A stretch of DNA of 64,000 bases from contig NZ_KB912877.1 of NCBI RefSeq assembly GCF_000383855.1, positions 3,661,917 through 3,725,916 on the forward strand. Direction: 5' to 3'. The notes under the pieces are model-generated. The model was given only the letters and a program-made list of their open reading frames with translations, searched no databases and had not been told where the DNA came from. Position 1 is the stretch's first letter, and each line of letters opens with the position of its first letter. Both the position numbers and the translations under genes were made by a program. The stretch is from Methylobacter marinus A45. GTDB taxonomy: Bacteria > Pseudomonadota > Gammaproteobacteria > Methylococcales > Methylomonadaceae. Positions 1 through 9,087 of the stretch are shown one piece after another.

Positions 1-590
1 ACGGAATAGAGACCTCTAAATTGCTACCTTGGCTGAATTAAGTTCTTGTTTTATCATATTTTTTTAATTATAGAAATTCAGCTTAACACACCAGATTAAT
101 GTTGAAAACAAGCGATCATCACTAGCCTCAGTGCCTTGTTTGATGAGGTGCGCAATATCAATTCAACTTATATGGGAATTAAGGAAGCATCTGAACCAAT
201 GACTCCAGCAAAGCTGGAATTGGATAGTTATGAATTTTTCCAGAATGACTGTCTTTCGATAAGTTGCGGACCACTTCTCATGAAACAGGGTCTCAATCTG
301 AATCAAATAAAGTTTGTTAGAAAAATACTACATTTTGCGATAACCAGCCATGCGTAAAAATACTTAGGTGAATATACGAATTTGTTAATCAAGTTTTTTC
401 TTTTATAAATATGCGAACCATAAAAATAAATTTAGAAAATCTGAAAGTTTAGCTTCTGTAAGAGCCCGTTTGGGTTAAGTATTTTTTTATGGATGCTTTT
501 CAGGGGTTGCACGTTTTTTTGAATGGGACGGCTTTTTAAATTTAATTATGGTTGATATTCAAAAAATTCAGATGAAATAGTGAGTTCAAA
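1..590. other. AT-rich stretch without a supported gene
   Basis: The first 590 bases are AT-rich. The only open frame of note begins with TTG at 136 and ends at 357. It has no ribosome binding site and no recognisable motif, so I do not call it. Confidence 0.5.
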
Positions 591-758
591 ATGGCAGTTA
601 ATGTATCTAAACAACATCAAAGTTTTGATTGGCAATATAAAATAGCTGGGATTGATATTGAGTTAAAAGAAAAAAAATTCATGGATGATGAATTTGAATA
701 TTACAAATCCACCAAAACCAGATCGAAGAAAAAATTTCGGCAAGACATGCAAAGATAA
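591..758 (+). CDS. Possible small charged protein, 55 aa
   Basis: A short frame starts with ATG at 591 and encodes a 55-residue, highly charged product. It has acidic patches in the middle and a lysine/arginine-rich C-terminus ending KKKFRQDMQR. No signal peptide or membrane segment is visible and I do not recognise a family. The only Shine-Dalgarno-like sequence is a weak GTGAG about 7 bases upstream. The surrounding DNA is AT-rich and has no other gene, so this may be a real small cytoplasmic protein or a chance frame. Confidence 0.3.
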   Translation: MAVNVSKQHQSFDWQYKIAGIDIELKEKKFMDDEFEYYKSTKTRSKKKFRQDMQR

Positions 759-1134
759 GTAGAAGTAATTCTGTAACCATCGGGTAATCGATCGGTAAAT
801 TATCAGTCGGCGCGTTGACCGGAATGCCGAAGGAATGAGGATAGCCGTAGGTCGATAAGGATAATCGCATCAAGTAACGATCATTAAAAACTAGTTAGAT
901 TTTGCTGTTCCTCTTCGCGTTTTTTGGAGTCGAGCGTGAAGAGGGCTCCAGTTTTTCGTATCGCAAAACAGTGGCTTAAAGAGGTCGCTTTCAAGCTGAA
1001 GTTTGGGATCCAAATGGAGAGAATCAATATGTTGATCCGATGTAAAAATTGCCACACAAATTGTCAGGCATATTTGAAGTATTCAGGCGCGGTAACACCT
1101 TTATCATGTAATGTGATGAGGGAGTAAGTAAATT
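759..1134. other. Leader region of the GGDEF/EAL gene
   Basis: This stretch holds a TTG-initiated frame (924-1127, 67 codons) with no recognisable domain. It ends just before the GGDEF/EAL gene and its last codons overlap the AGGGAG ribosome binding site of that gene. A CxxC pair is present, but I see no other support. It is most simply leader sequence. Confidence 0.35.
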
Positions 1135-3291
1135 ATGTTCAATTTATTTAAGGATGAGTCACAAAGCGTTAACTCTTTTTTTCTGTTCATGCAGAGCTTG
1201 GCGAATCGCAATCTGGTTGCGGAAGCATTAAAAGTCAGCGAAGCTAAATACCGCAGTTTGCTCGAAAACATGGGGCTGGGCGTGATCTATCTGAGTAATG
1301 TGGGAACGGTGATCTCCGCTAACCAGGTTGCTGGACAAATAATGGGGATGCCGCTTGATAATATGATGGGGCGCGCATTGACCGATACTTGCTCAAGAAT
1401 TGTTAAGGAAGACGGCTCGGTTCTTGCTCATGATCAGCATCCGGCCATGTTGGCCTTGCGTACCGGCAAGCCTGTGGAAAATGTCGTCATGGGGCTGTTT
1501 AATCATGCACAGCAAAACCATACCTGGGTGATGTCCAGTTCCGTACCGGAATTCCTACCGGGAGAGCGAGAGCCTCATCAGGTTTTTATGACTTTGACCG
1601 ATATTACCCGGCGAAAGCGGGCCGAGGAGGAGTCAAGTCTGGCATCGGTTATCGTTAATAATACAGGCGAAGGCATTGTTGTCACAGATCAGGACAATAA
1701 AATCATTTCGGTGAATCCTGCCTTCACGATCTTAACCGGTTTTTCCCGTCAGGAGGTTTTGGGCAAGAGGGCTCATTGTTTTCAATCCCCAAAAGATGCC
1801 ATAAAAATTGATGAGGCGTTGCGCAACAGCAGAAAAAACGGCAACAGTTGGCAAGGCGAGCTATGGCATCGGCGCAAAAATAGCGATGATTTTCCGTGCT
1901 GGACGACCATTAACCAGGTCAAGGACGCAACGGGCAGGACAACGCATCATGTTTACGTGGTTATGGACATAACCCATCTGAAAAAGGATCAGAACCGCCT
2001 CGGGTTTCTGGCCTATCATGATCCGTTGACCAAACTGCCCAATCGGATGTTATTAAAGGACCGTATCAATCATGCGCTGCAGAATGCACGCCGGGAAGGT
2101 TCTCAAGTGGCCGTTTTGTTTCTCGATCTTGACCGCTTCAAGATCATCAATGATACCTATGGGCATGCCGTTGGCGATGGTTTGTTGAAAGAAGTGGCAA
2201 CGCGGATCAAGAATCTGGTCAGAAAAGAGGATACTGTCTCACGGTATGCCGGTGATGAGTTTATCGTGTTCATGGAAGATGTTTCCGATACCAAAAGTCC
2301 TGCCACTCTGGCCCGAAAGCTGATTGAGACATTTAATATCCCGGTGGAAGTCAAAGGTCATACCCTGCAAGTAACTACCAGTGTCGGCATCAGTTTGTTT
2401 CCTCGGGATGGCGATGACTCCGACAGCTTGATAAAAAATGCTGATGCAGCGATGTATCGAGCCAAAAAAGAAGGTCGCAATAATTTTCAATATTACAGAC
2501 CGGAATTAACCACGCAAGCCTTTGAAAAAATGGCTGTAGAGACTGAGTTAAGGCAGTCGATAGATAAGCGTGAGCTGGTTCTGTATTACCAGCCGCGGGT
2601 TTGCCTTAAAACCGGAAACATCGCCGGTATTGAAACATTAGTGCATTGGCAGCATCCGGTAATGGGACTGATACCGCCTGCGCGCTTTATTCCCGTAGCC
2701 CAGGAAAGCGGGTTCATTCTGGCGCTGGGCGAATGGATGGTTGAGGCAGCTTGCAGACAGATGCGATGTTGGCTGGACGAGAGGGTGCCGGTAAATAAAA
2801 TCGTAGTGAATGTGTCGGCGTTTCAATTACTGCGTTCCGATTTTTTAGCGACAGTGGAACGCATACTGCGCGAGCACGAGCTCTCGCCCCGTTGCCTGGA
2901 ATTGGAAATTAATGAGTGCAGTCTTATGGACAATGCCGAGCACATCATCAAAGCCTTGAATGGATTGGCTGACGCAGGAATGGATTTGACTATTGCCGAT
3001 TTCGGCAAGGGCTATTTTTCACTTATTAATTTAAAACGTATTCCGGTTAAGAAACTGAAAATTGACCGTTCATTCGTATCTGAAATGTTGTGCAATTCCA
3101 ACTACGAAGCCGTTATTCGTTCAGTGATAGCCTTGGGAAACAGTCTGAATTTACAGGTCATTGCTCAGGGGATTGAATCCGAAGCTCAGAAAGATAAGCT
3201 GATAGAGATGGGTTGTAATTTGGGACAGGGTGATTTTTATTTTCCACTCGCTCTGCCTGACGCTAAAAATCTCACCAAGTTGATGTCGTGA
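1135..3291 (+). CDS. PAS-PAS-GGDEF-EAL cyclic-di-GMP signalling protein, EAL site degenerate
   Basis: This 718-residue protein is a soluble sensor. Two PAS domains (about residues 35-150 and 165-285) precede a GGDEF domain (about 290-455) and an EAL domain (about 475-715). The diguanylate cyclase signature is AGDEF at 372-376, an accepted variant of GGDEF. An RxxD inhibitory site (RKED) lies exactly five residues before it, so cyclase activity with product inhibition is plausible. The phosphodiesterase half looks dead: EAL is ETL (500-502), the metal-binding DDFG is ADFG (621-624), and the catalytic Glu of the AEGVE motif is Gln 678. The QG of the last motif remains. I infer a cyclase with a regulatory or c-di-GMP-sensing EAL domain. 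There is no membrane segment. A good AGGGAG site precedes the ATG. Confidence 0.9.
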   Translation: MFNLFKDESQSVNSFFLFMQSLANRNLVAEALKVSEAKYRSLLENMGLGVIYLSNVGTVISANQVAGQIMGMPLDNMMGRALTDTCSRIVKEDGSVLAHDQHPAMLALRTGKPVENVVMGLFNHAQQNHTWVMSSSVPEFLPGEREPHQVFMTLTDITRRKRAEEESSLASVIVNNTGEGIVVTDQDNKIISVNPAFTILTGFSRQEVLGKRAHCFQSPKDAIKIDEALRNSRKNGNSWQGELWHRRKNSDDFPCWTTINQVKDATGRTTHHVYVVMDITHLKKDQNRLGFLAYHDPLTKLPNRMLLKDRINHALQNARREGSQVAVLFLDLDRFKIINDTYGHAVGDGLLKEVATRIKNLVRKEDTVSRYAGDEFIVFMEDVSDTKSPATLARKLIETFNIPVEVKGHTLQVTTSVGISLFPRDGDDSDSLIKNADAAMYRAKKEGRNNFQYYRPELTTQAFEKMAVETELRQSIDKRELVLYYQPRVCLKTGNIAGIETLVHWQHPVMGLIPPARFIPVAQESGFILALGEWMVEAACRQMRCWLDERVPVNKIVVNVSAFQLLRSDFLATVERILREHELSPRCLELEINECSLMDNAEHIIKALNGLADAGMDLTIADFGKGYFSLINLKRIPVKKLKIDRSFVSEMLCNSNYEAVIRSVIALGNSLNLQVIAQGIESEAQKDKLIEMGCNLGQGDFYFPLALPDAKNLTKLMS

Positions 3292-3446
3292 AATTGATAC
3301 ATTTTCCAAAATCAAACAGTATTGGTTATCTTTGATGCTGAGCCTAAACATTTGATTGGGTAGGTGATTATACGGATTGTGGCTTTATTCATCTGTTCAT
3401 AAAATGAACCCCAATGACTATTTCTTCGCAGTGTTTAGGAAGAAAA

Positions 3447-3647
3447 ATGAAAGATGAATGTAAACCCGTACAACATATACCCACTACCGCTATCGATCCC
3501 GAAGTATTTCGGGATATGGTGGCAGAACGCGCTTTCTGCAAAGCCGAAAAAAGAGGTTTTGCAGCCGGACACGAACTAGAAGACTGGCTTGAAGCCGAAC
3601 AGGAAATTAACAATCAGTGTTTCTATTGGTTTCAGGAAGTAGAGTGA
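3447..3647 (+). CDS. DUF2934 family small protein
   Basis: This 66-residue protein has the DUF2934 pattern: an AERAFCKAEKRG helix followed by an acidic segment ending in EDWLEAEQEI. The family is common in proteobacteria and its function is unknown. I chose the ATG at 3447 because AGGAAG lies about 7 bases upstream. An earlier in-frame ATG at 3414 has no such site. The gene stands alone, 156 bases after the GGDEF/EAL gene and 63 bases before the metalloprotease cluster, on the same strand. It has no membrane segment and is probably cytoplasmic. Confidence 0.7.
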   Translation: MKDECKPVQHIPTTAIDPEVFRDMVAERAFCKAEKRGFAAGHELEDWLEAEQEINNQCFYWFQEVE

Positions 3648-3709
3648 TTCTCTATTAACAGGAATTTCCCACTCTCTGCAGTCTTTATCCAAAATAAATT
3701 TAATTATTA

Positions 3710-4495
3710 ATGTGTAAATACACGGAATCATACTCTATGGTATTCGATATGAAGCGAAACAAAGTAATTGATGTTCCACGCTTTGACAACAAGTCCGCGG
3801 AACTTAAGCGATGCATCGCTTTTCATGAAGCTGGGCATGCGACAGCTATTTATTTAAACAACAAGGCACGTGATCTTCCCCCGGTTTTCTTTCAAATCTT
3901 ATTTAAGGATATAAAAGAAGCGTCTCCCGAAGACTTTGAAAATGCAGGCCACACAGTTCCGGGTGAATGTATCGCTAAAGTGGAAGGAGGACGGTTAATT
4001 CAGTCGTTGCCTCATTCGATGGAAGCCTTGCTGGAAAAAATAACAGGCCAGGATGACGCAATGAGTCGGACGGTAAAAGATTATGTCACCGCTTTTGATG
4101 CGGACATCGTTAACTTGCTGGTCGGTCCATTGGCCGAAGCCAAACATGTTGCTGAAACCGATAACGAGTTATTCAATCATCGTTTGGTCAATATAAACGC
4201 GTTGAAGAATTATGGCGGCAGTTCTGATATTGAATCGGCTTATGAATATTTACAGAGTTACTCATCCAACAAACAGCAACAGGATGAGAAATTGAATGAG
4301 TTATTTAATGTAGCCTTTAACTTTGTAAACGATCATGAAAACTGGAAAGCGATTTCCAAACTGGCCGGTTATATTGCCGATTCGAATAAAAATACGATCA
4401 GCTGTGAAGAGGTTATTGCCGTGCTTGAGTCATCGAATACGATTGATTTCGCACATGAAATGCCGCAAATTGATCGCCGTGCGGCATGTGCCTGA
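3710..4495 (+). CDS. Stand-alone M41-like zinc peptidase (no AAA domain)
   Basis: The 261-residue product carries HEAGH at residues 39-43, the zinc motif of FtsH-type M41 peptidases. Further on, GGSSDIESA (Asp 173) resembles the FtsH segment that supplies the third zinc ligand (GAxNDLExA). The segment between them (LLVGPLAEAKHVAET) matches FtsH's GGRIAEEL region in position. There is no AAA ATPase module and no membrane segment, so this is an isolated protease domain. Its place just upstream of a true ftsH suggests a related stress or quality-control role, but the substrate is unknown. The start is uncertain: ATGs at 3710, 3737 and 3749 are all in frame and none has a strong ribosome binding site. 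Confidence 0.65.
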   Translation: MCKYTESYSMVFDMKRNKVIDVPRFDNKSAELKRCIAFHEAGHATAIYLNNKARDLPPVFFQILFKDIKEASPEDFENAGHTVPGECIAKVEGGRLIQSLPHSMEALLEKITGQDDAMSRTVKDYVTAFDADIVNLLVGPLAEAKHVAETDNELFNHRLVNINALKNYGGSSDIESAYEYLQSYSSNKQQQDEKLNELFNVAFNFVNDHENWKAISKLAGYIADSNKNTISCEEVIAVLESSNTIDFAHEMPQIDRRAACA

Positions 4496-4739
4496 ATGGT
4501 AAGGGCTTTCCAGGCTGCACGGATGCAATGCCAATCAAATAGAGATTAAAACGCGCCCGCCAGGCGGTTGGGGAGTCATTTTTCTATGATCACAGAAAGC
4601 GCTTCATGGGTGCGGAAGCGGTCTTATTCGCATTTCTTCAGGGGCAGGCGGATATCCGCCCATAGGCGATTTGGACCGCTCATCATTTAAATATCTGTGC
4701 CGCTTTTAATGCACCGCTTTAGGTTGAGGGATCAGTATA

Positions 4740-6689
4740 ATGGATAAGCCGGAAAACAATATTAAGACTTTATTAATCAATCTATACAACTACCTGAAGA
4801 ACTTGTTGCAGACCGTTTCCGGTTTTTTTTCCAGGCAGGAGCCAGAGGTTGAACTTAATAAACCCGTGGCTGAAAAAACGCCCGGCTCCAAGCAGCGCAA
4901 AATCATTTACCTGGCGCTATTATTCATACTGACCCTGTCTGTGCTAAACAGCATCCAGGAAGTTCAACGCGATGAAATCCCTTACAGCCAGTTTCTTAAA
5001 TATCTGAAAGAAGCAAAAATCGAGAAGGCCGTCGTTACCGAGCGTTACATCACCGGCGTGATCAAATCCGACGATCCGAACGAGCCATCCAGGCCATTCA
5101 TGACGGTACCGCTGTGGCAAAACGATCTGGCTGAAATGCTGGAACAGAATAATGTTGAATATGTAGTCAGGAGCGGGGAAAACTGGTTGGCCAATATTCT
5201 GTTCAACTGGATCATACCGATTCTAATATTCGTCTTTATCTGGTCCTGGATTATTCGCCGTACTACCGGGGGACAAAGGGAATTTCTGAATCTGGGTAAT
5301 AAAATTCGTATTCACCAGGATACGTTGCCCAAGATTACCTTTGACGATGTGGCCGGCGCCGACAGCGCCAAGCAGGAACTGAAAGAGTCCATAGATTTTT
5401 TGAAATCACCGGAAAAAATTCAACGACTGGGCGGGCGCATGCCCAAGGGCATATTGCTGGTCGGACAGCCCGGAACCGGTAAAACCTTGCTGGCACGAGC
5501 GGTTTCCGGCGAAGCGGGCGTGCCCTTCTTTAATATCAGTGGTTCCGAATTCATCGAATTGTTCGTCGGGGTGGGCGCCGCCCGGGTTCGCGACCTGTTC
5601 GAACAGGCGCGCAATAAAGCCCCCTGCATGATCTTTATCGACGAACTTGATGCCATCGGCCGGTCGCGCAGTGGGCCGGTAACATTCGGCGGTCATGACG
5701 AACGCGAACAGACTCTGAACCAGTTGCTGACCGAAATGGACGGTTTTGATACGTCGGTCGGCGTGGTGGTCATGGCGGCAACCAACCGTCCCGAGATTCT
5801 GGATAAAGCGCTGTTGCGCGCCGGGCGCTTCGATCGTCAGATTATAGTTGATAAACCGGATCTGCAGGATCGCATCGAGATTCTTAAATTACATACCAAG
5901 GCAATGGTTATGTCCGATGACATCGATATCACCGTAGTGGCCAAACGCACGCCGGGACTGGTCGGCGCCGACCTCGCCAACATCGCCAATGAGGCGGCAA
6001 TCATAGCGACGCGGGTTGGCCACAACAAAGTCGAAATGGAAGATTTCGAAGCCGCTATCGATCGCATACTCGCCGGTCCTGAAAAGAAAAATCGCGCATT
6101 AGGTCCCGATGAAAAACGCAGGGTCGCCTACCATGAAGCGGGGCACGCGCTGGTCGCCGAACATGTGCCGACCGGACAACCGGTGCATAAAATTTCTATT
6201 ATTCCTCGCGGTGTATCGTCTCTGGGTTTTACATTGCAACTGCCCGTGGAGGAAAAGTTTATGTCGACTGAAAATGAGCTTAAGGATCAATTGGCTATTT
6301 TGATGGGGGGGCGTATTGCCGAGGAATTAGCTCTGGGAACCATCTCGACCGGTGCCCAGAATGATTTGGAAAAAGCCAGCGAGATTGCCCGCAATATGAT
6401 TTGCAGTCTGGGCATGAGCAAAAAGCTGGGGCCGTTGACTTACGGCAAACGGCAACAGTTGCAATTTTTGGAAACGGAAGTGTCGGAATCCCGTAATTAC
6501 AGCGATGAGACTGCTCGTCTTATTGATAATGAAATCAAGGCGTTGGTTGAGGAAGCCGAAGCGCGCGCCCGTGAAGTGATTAGCACCAATCGGGAGGTGC
6601 TGGATAAGTTGGCGAATTTGTTGCAAGAAAAAGAAGTCGTTATTAGGGAAGAAATTACAGCACTACTTAAAAGCGAGATGAAACAGTGA
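4740..6689 (+). CDS. ftsH: ATP-dependent zinc metalloprotease FtsH (likely accessory paralogue)
   Basis: This membrane-anchored AAA+ protease is 649 residues long, the usual FtsH length. One membrane segment lies near residues 52-70 and a second near 150-175, flanking a short periplasmic part. The AAA domain has Walker A GQPGTGKT (242-249), Walker B IFIDELD, the FVG pore loop and the second region of homology ending RAGRFDR. The peptidase domain has HEAGH (465-469) and the third zinc ligand Asp 542 in [11 protein letters not shown]. All catalytic parts are intact. The extended N-terminal cytoplasmic segment and the neighbouring proteases, rather than the housekeeping rrmJ/folP context, suggest a second ftsH copy. 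GAGGG precedes the ATG. Its stop overlaps the next gene by 4 bases (GTGA). Confidence 0.93.
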   Translation: MDKPENNIKTLLINLYNYLKNLLQTVSGFFSRQEPEVELNKPVAEKTPGSKQRKIIYLALLFILTLSVLNSIQEVQRDEIPYSQFLKYLKEAKIEKAVVTERYITGVIKSDDPNEPSRPFMTVPLWQNDLAEMLEQNNVEYVVRSGENWLANILFNWIIPILIFVFIWSWIIRRTTGGQREFLNLGNKIRIHQDTLPKITFDDVAGADSAKQELKESIDFLKSPEKIQRLGGRMPKGILLVGQPGTGKTLLARAVSGEAGVPFFNISGSEFIELFVGVGAARVRDLFEQARNKAPCMIFIDELDAIGRSRSGPVTFGGHDEREQTLNQLLTEMDGFDTSVGVVVMAATNRPEILDKALLRAGRFDRQIIVDKPDLQDRIEILKLHTKAMVMSDDIDITVVAKRTPGLVGADLANIANEAAIIATRVGHNKVEMEDFEAAIDRILAGPEKKNRALGPDEKRRVAYHEAGHALVAEHVPTGQPVHKISIIPRGVSSLGFTLQLPVEEKFMSTENELKDQLAILMGGRIAEELALGTISTGAQNDLEKASEIARNMICSLGMSKKLGPLTYGKRQQLQFLETEVSESRNYSDETARLIDNEIKALVEEAEARAREVISTNREVLDKLANLLQEKEVVIREEITALLKSEMKQ

Positions 6690-7666
6690 ATATGCATGCA
6701 ATCCTAGAACAAAAACAATTCAATCAGCACCGGCTGACTAATTTTTTTCAGTCGATGATTTTACTTGGTTCAATGCTATTCCTATTAGCCCTTATCAGTT
6801 ATTTGTTAACGGGGCTGGAAGGATTAAAGTGGATGGTGATGATCAGCATAGCCCTGCTGCCCATTGTCATCAAGTTCTCGCCCGATATCATTCTTAATCT
6901 GTATCGGGCAAAGCCGATGAGTCATAATGAGATTCCCGGGCTGCAAAAACTGGTTTCGGAATTGGCGGAAAGCGCTAAACTTGGGGCCGTTCCACAACTG
7001 TATTATGTGTCCAGCCGCACCATGAATGTTTTTGCCATAGGTAACCATGATAAATCCGCTATCGTGCTGACTGACGGCCTGCTGCGCGCACTGAGCGTGC
7101 GTGAACTTACCGCTGTTATCGCCCATGAAATCATCCATATCAACAATAATGACATTCAGGTGATGGATATCGCCGATATGCTGAGCCGAATGACCAGTTT
7201 GTTGTCTACTTTGGGTCAGTTATTATTGCTGATCAACTTGCCGATGTTTCTGCTGACCGGGGTTGTAGTGCCTTGGACGGCAATAATAATGATGCTTTTT
7301 GCACCTATTATCAATAGCCTGCTACAGCTCGCGTTGTCGAGAGCGCGCGAGTTTGAAGCCGATGTGAATGCCGTTTACCTGACAGGCGACCCGGATGGAT
7401 TGGCGAGCGCATTATTCAAGATGGAATATTATAGCGCGGGCTTGTTCGAGTGGTTGTTTCTGGCCGGACACGGAACGCCTGAACCGTCATTGCTAAGAAC
7501 GCATCCTGCGACCGAGGAACGGATAAAACATTTGAAATCCTCTTTCAAAATAATGCATAACCCTGCCACCGATTCCTCGGGGCTCTCCAAACCGCTCACG
7601 ATTCCATTACATTTACAAAGAGTCCAGCGCAGGCCACGCTGGAGAATAGGCGGTTTATGGTATTGA
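6686..7666 (+). CDS. M48 family membrane zinc metalloprotease, HtpX-like
   Basis: The product is 326 residues with hydrophobic segments near residues 22-45, 52-72 and 175-215. The zinc motif HEIIH sits at 147-151 and the third ligand in EFEADVNAVYL, typical of M48B/HtpX proteases that degrade misfolded inner-membrane proteins. The GTG start overlaps the ftsH stop, indicating translational coupling; an in-frame ATG at 6692 is the alternative. FtsH and HtpX are known to share substrates in membrane protein quality control, so a paired operon makes functional sense. The C-terminus is basic and proline-rich (RVQRRPRWR). Confidence 0.88.
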   Translation: MNMHAILEQKQFNQHRLTNFFQSMILLGSMLFLLALISYLLTGLEGLKWMVMISIALLPIVIKFSPDIILNLYRAKPMSHNEIPGLQKLVSELAESAKLGAVPQLYYVSSRTMNVFAIGNHDKSAIVLTDGLLRALSVRELTAVIAHEIIHINNNDIQVMDIADMLSRMTSLLSTLGQLLLLINLPMFLLTGVVVPWTAIIMMLFAPIINSLLQLALSRAREFEADVNAVYLTGDPDGLASALFKMEYYSAGLFEWLFLAGHGTPEPSLLRTHPATEERIKHLKSSFKIMHNPATDSSGLSKPLTIPLHLQRVQRRPRWRIGGLWY

Positions 7667-7732
7667 GCCCGGCCTGTTGCCCAAATTGCAGAGGCCCGAC
7701 CGCTGAGAAAATTTGTATTGGAGCAATTTCAG

Positions 7733-7764
7733 GCCGGGGTGGCTATTTTCCTGTCCCGGCTTTT
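7733..7764 (+). terminator. Possible rho-independent terminator after the protease operon
   Basis: GCCGGG at 7733 pairs with CCCGGC at 7755-7760 and is followed by TTTT. The stem can be extended by G-U pairs. The loop is long (about 14-16 bases), so it is only a moderate candidate. Confidence 0.4.
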
Positions 7765-7839
7765 CCATCAATCCGGGTAACGAGAGCAAGTCATTCGGGT
7801 CCTTAATAGCCGACAGGCGCTCCCGGTCCGTCTGAGTCG

Positions 7840-8160
7840 CTACTCAATAACGACCGCCGTTCCGCTGGCAGAAACCATTAACATGCCATTCCCTTTACCA
7901 AGAACCTCATAGTCGAGGTCAATTCCGACGATGGCATTTGCCCCCATGTCTTGCGCTTGCTGCCGCAATTCCTGAAGCGCGATTTCCCGGGCATGTTGAA
8001 GCTCCCTTTCATAAGTGGCGGATCTTCCACCAACCAAATCTCTGATTCCCGCGAAAAAGTCCTTGAACAAATTTGCGCCGAGGATGGCTTCGCCGGCTAC
8101 AACACCACAGTATTGTGTGATTTTCTTGCCTTCGATATTCGGGGTGGTGGTAATCAACAT
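7840..8160 (-). CDS. YbjQ / UPF0145 family protein
   Basis: This 106-residue cytoplasmic protein matches the YbjQ (UPF0145) family over its whole length. It begins [14 protein letters not shown] and has the conserved GxxARDxxAGIRDxxGGRSxxYExxLxxAR pattern and the central [13 protein letters not shown]. The family forms pentamers in known structures and is sometimes annotated as heavy-metal binding, but its role is not established. The gene stands alone, convergent with the protease operon. Length and start agree with the family norm of about 105 residues. Confidence 0.9.
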   Translation of the reverse strand: MLITTTPNIEGKKITQYCGVVAGEAILGANLFKDFFAGIRDLVGGRSATYERELQHAREIALQELRQQAQDMGANAIVGIDLDYEVLGKGNGMLMVSASGTAVVIE

Positions 8161-9087
8161 GGTTTGTCCTCAGTCGGTTTTGGAGTGGTGTGCTTAAGTA
8201 TAGCCATACAATTTAAATTCTAAATCACGAAATCATGCCTTGGAATCAAACTATTGACGCTGTAATATCCGGTCAGGACTTTACCTCTCGGCAACTGCCC
8301 CTGCATTACTCTACTACACGCCATCCATGGCATTATGCATTTTCTGAATTCATTACATTCCTGTAATTCAGCGGTTGCCGAGGACACGAAAAAAAATAAA
8401 TTAAATCAATGCATTAAACTTCGTGCTCTCGATTACTTCCAGACACAATTTTATCACCTCCATCTTTAGGGACGTTCGTGCCATCCGTGCTTAAATCCTT
8501 CAAATTGAATACTTTCACACTCTCAAAATTGCTGCTTCATAAAAGAGAATTTTCCCGATCTCAGGCAAAAATTTGCCATTTAAGGTTAAAAATCACAGAA
8601 AAATGTAATAGAATCAAAAATAATAACATTAAAAAAATAGTGGTATTTAGGGTGGGTTGACAGTCAATCGATTAGCATGGAGCAGGGGGGAACTGTTTGT
8701 CACTGATTAAGTCGAATGTTTTGTTAATATAATGCGACTGGCACTAATCAGTTGACTTGTGTAAAAGAGGAGAGTGTTCGCAAGGATGAGAGAGATATTG
8801 CATGGCGGTTTTGTGCCGGCCATATGGGTAAGCAATGACCCATACAGTAGAGAAAAAACCAGTTTGTCGTTTCAAACAGAATCCTATAAGCAATTATCAA
8901 ATCACACATCAAGGGTTTGATTGTCATTCAAGACCCACCACAAAATATTGAAAATACTGCCGTTTTTATTTTATTCGGGCGTTAAGAAAGAAATTTGCGC
9001 CAGATTCGTTTAAAATAGTCGCGTTTGTATTCTTTCCGTTTTATATCGGCGAGTTATTTTATGAGTGAAATTTTCCGAGGTCATGTT
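8161..9087. other. Long AT-rich intergenic region upstream of the multicopper oxidase
   Basis: This 927-base gap holds no convincing gene. A 60-codon frame at 8478-8660 is rich in lysine and isoleucine, as expected of AT-rich noise. The only structured part is a perfect TATAAT at 8728-8733 enclosed by the inverted repeat described separately. Confidence 0.5.
8702..8752 (+). promoter_or_regulatory. Candidate promoter with flanking inverted repeat
   Basis: A perfect -10 hexamer TATAAT lies at 8728-8733. It is bracketed by a perfect 8-bp inverted repeat, ACTGATTA (8702-8709) and TAATCAGT (8745-8752), which could be an operator. No good -35 box is present at the right spacing, as expected of an activator-dependent promoter. 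The next plus-strand gene is the multicopper oxidase about 335 bases downstream. Confidence 0.3.

Noticed and set aside
136-357. 73-codon frame with TTG start near the left edge
   Set aside because: No ribosome binding site, no recognisable motif, AT-rich composition.
8478-8660. 60-codon frame in the gap before the multicopper oxidase
   Set aside because: Lys/Ile/Asn-rich composition typical of AT-rich noise and no ribosome binding site.
8740-8758. Possible sigma-54 promoter (CTGGCACTAATCAGTTG)
   Set aside because: The GG-to-GC spacing is wrong and the -12 GC is absent, unlike the amt element.
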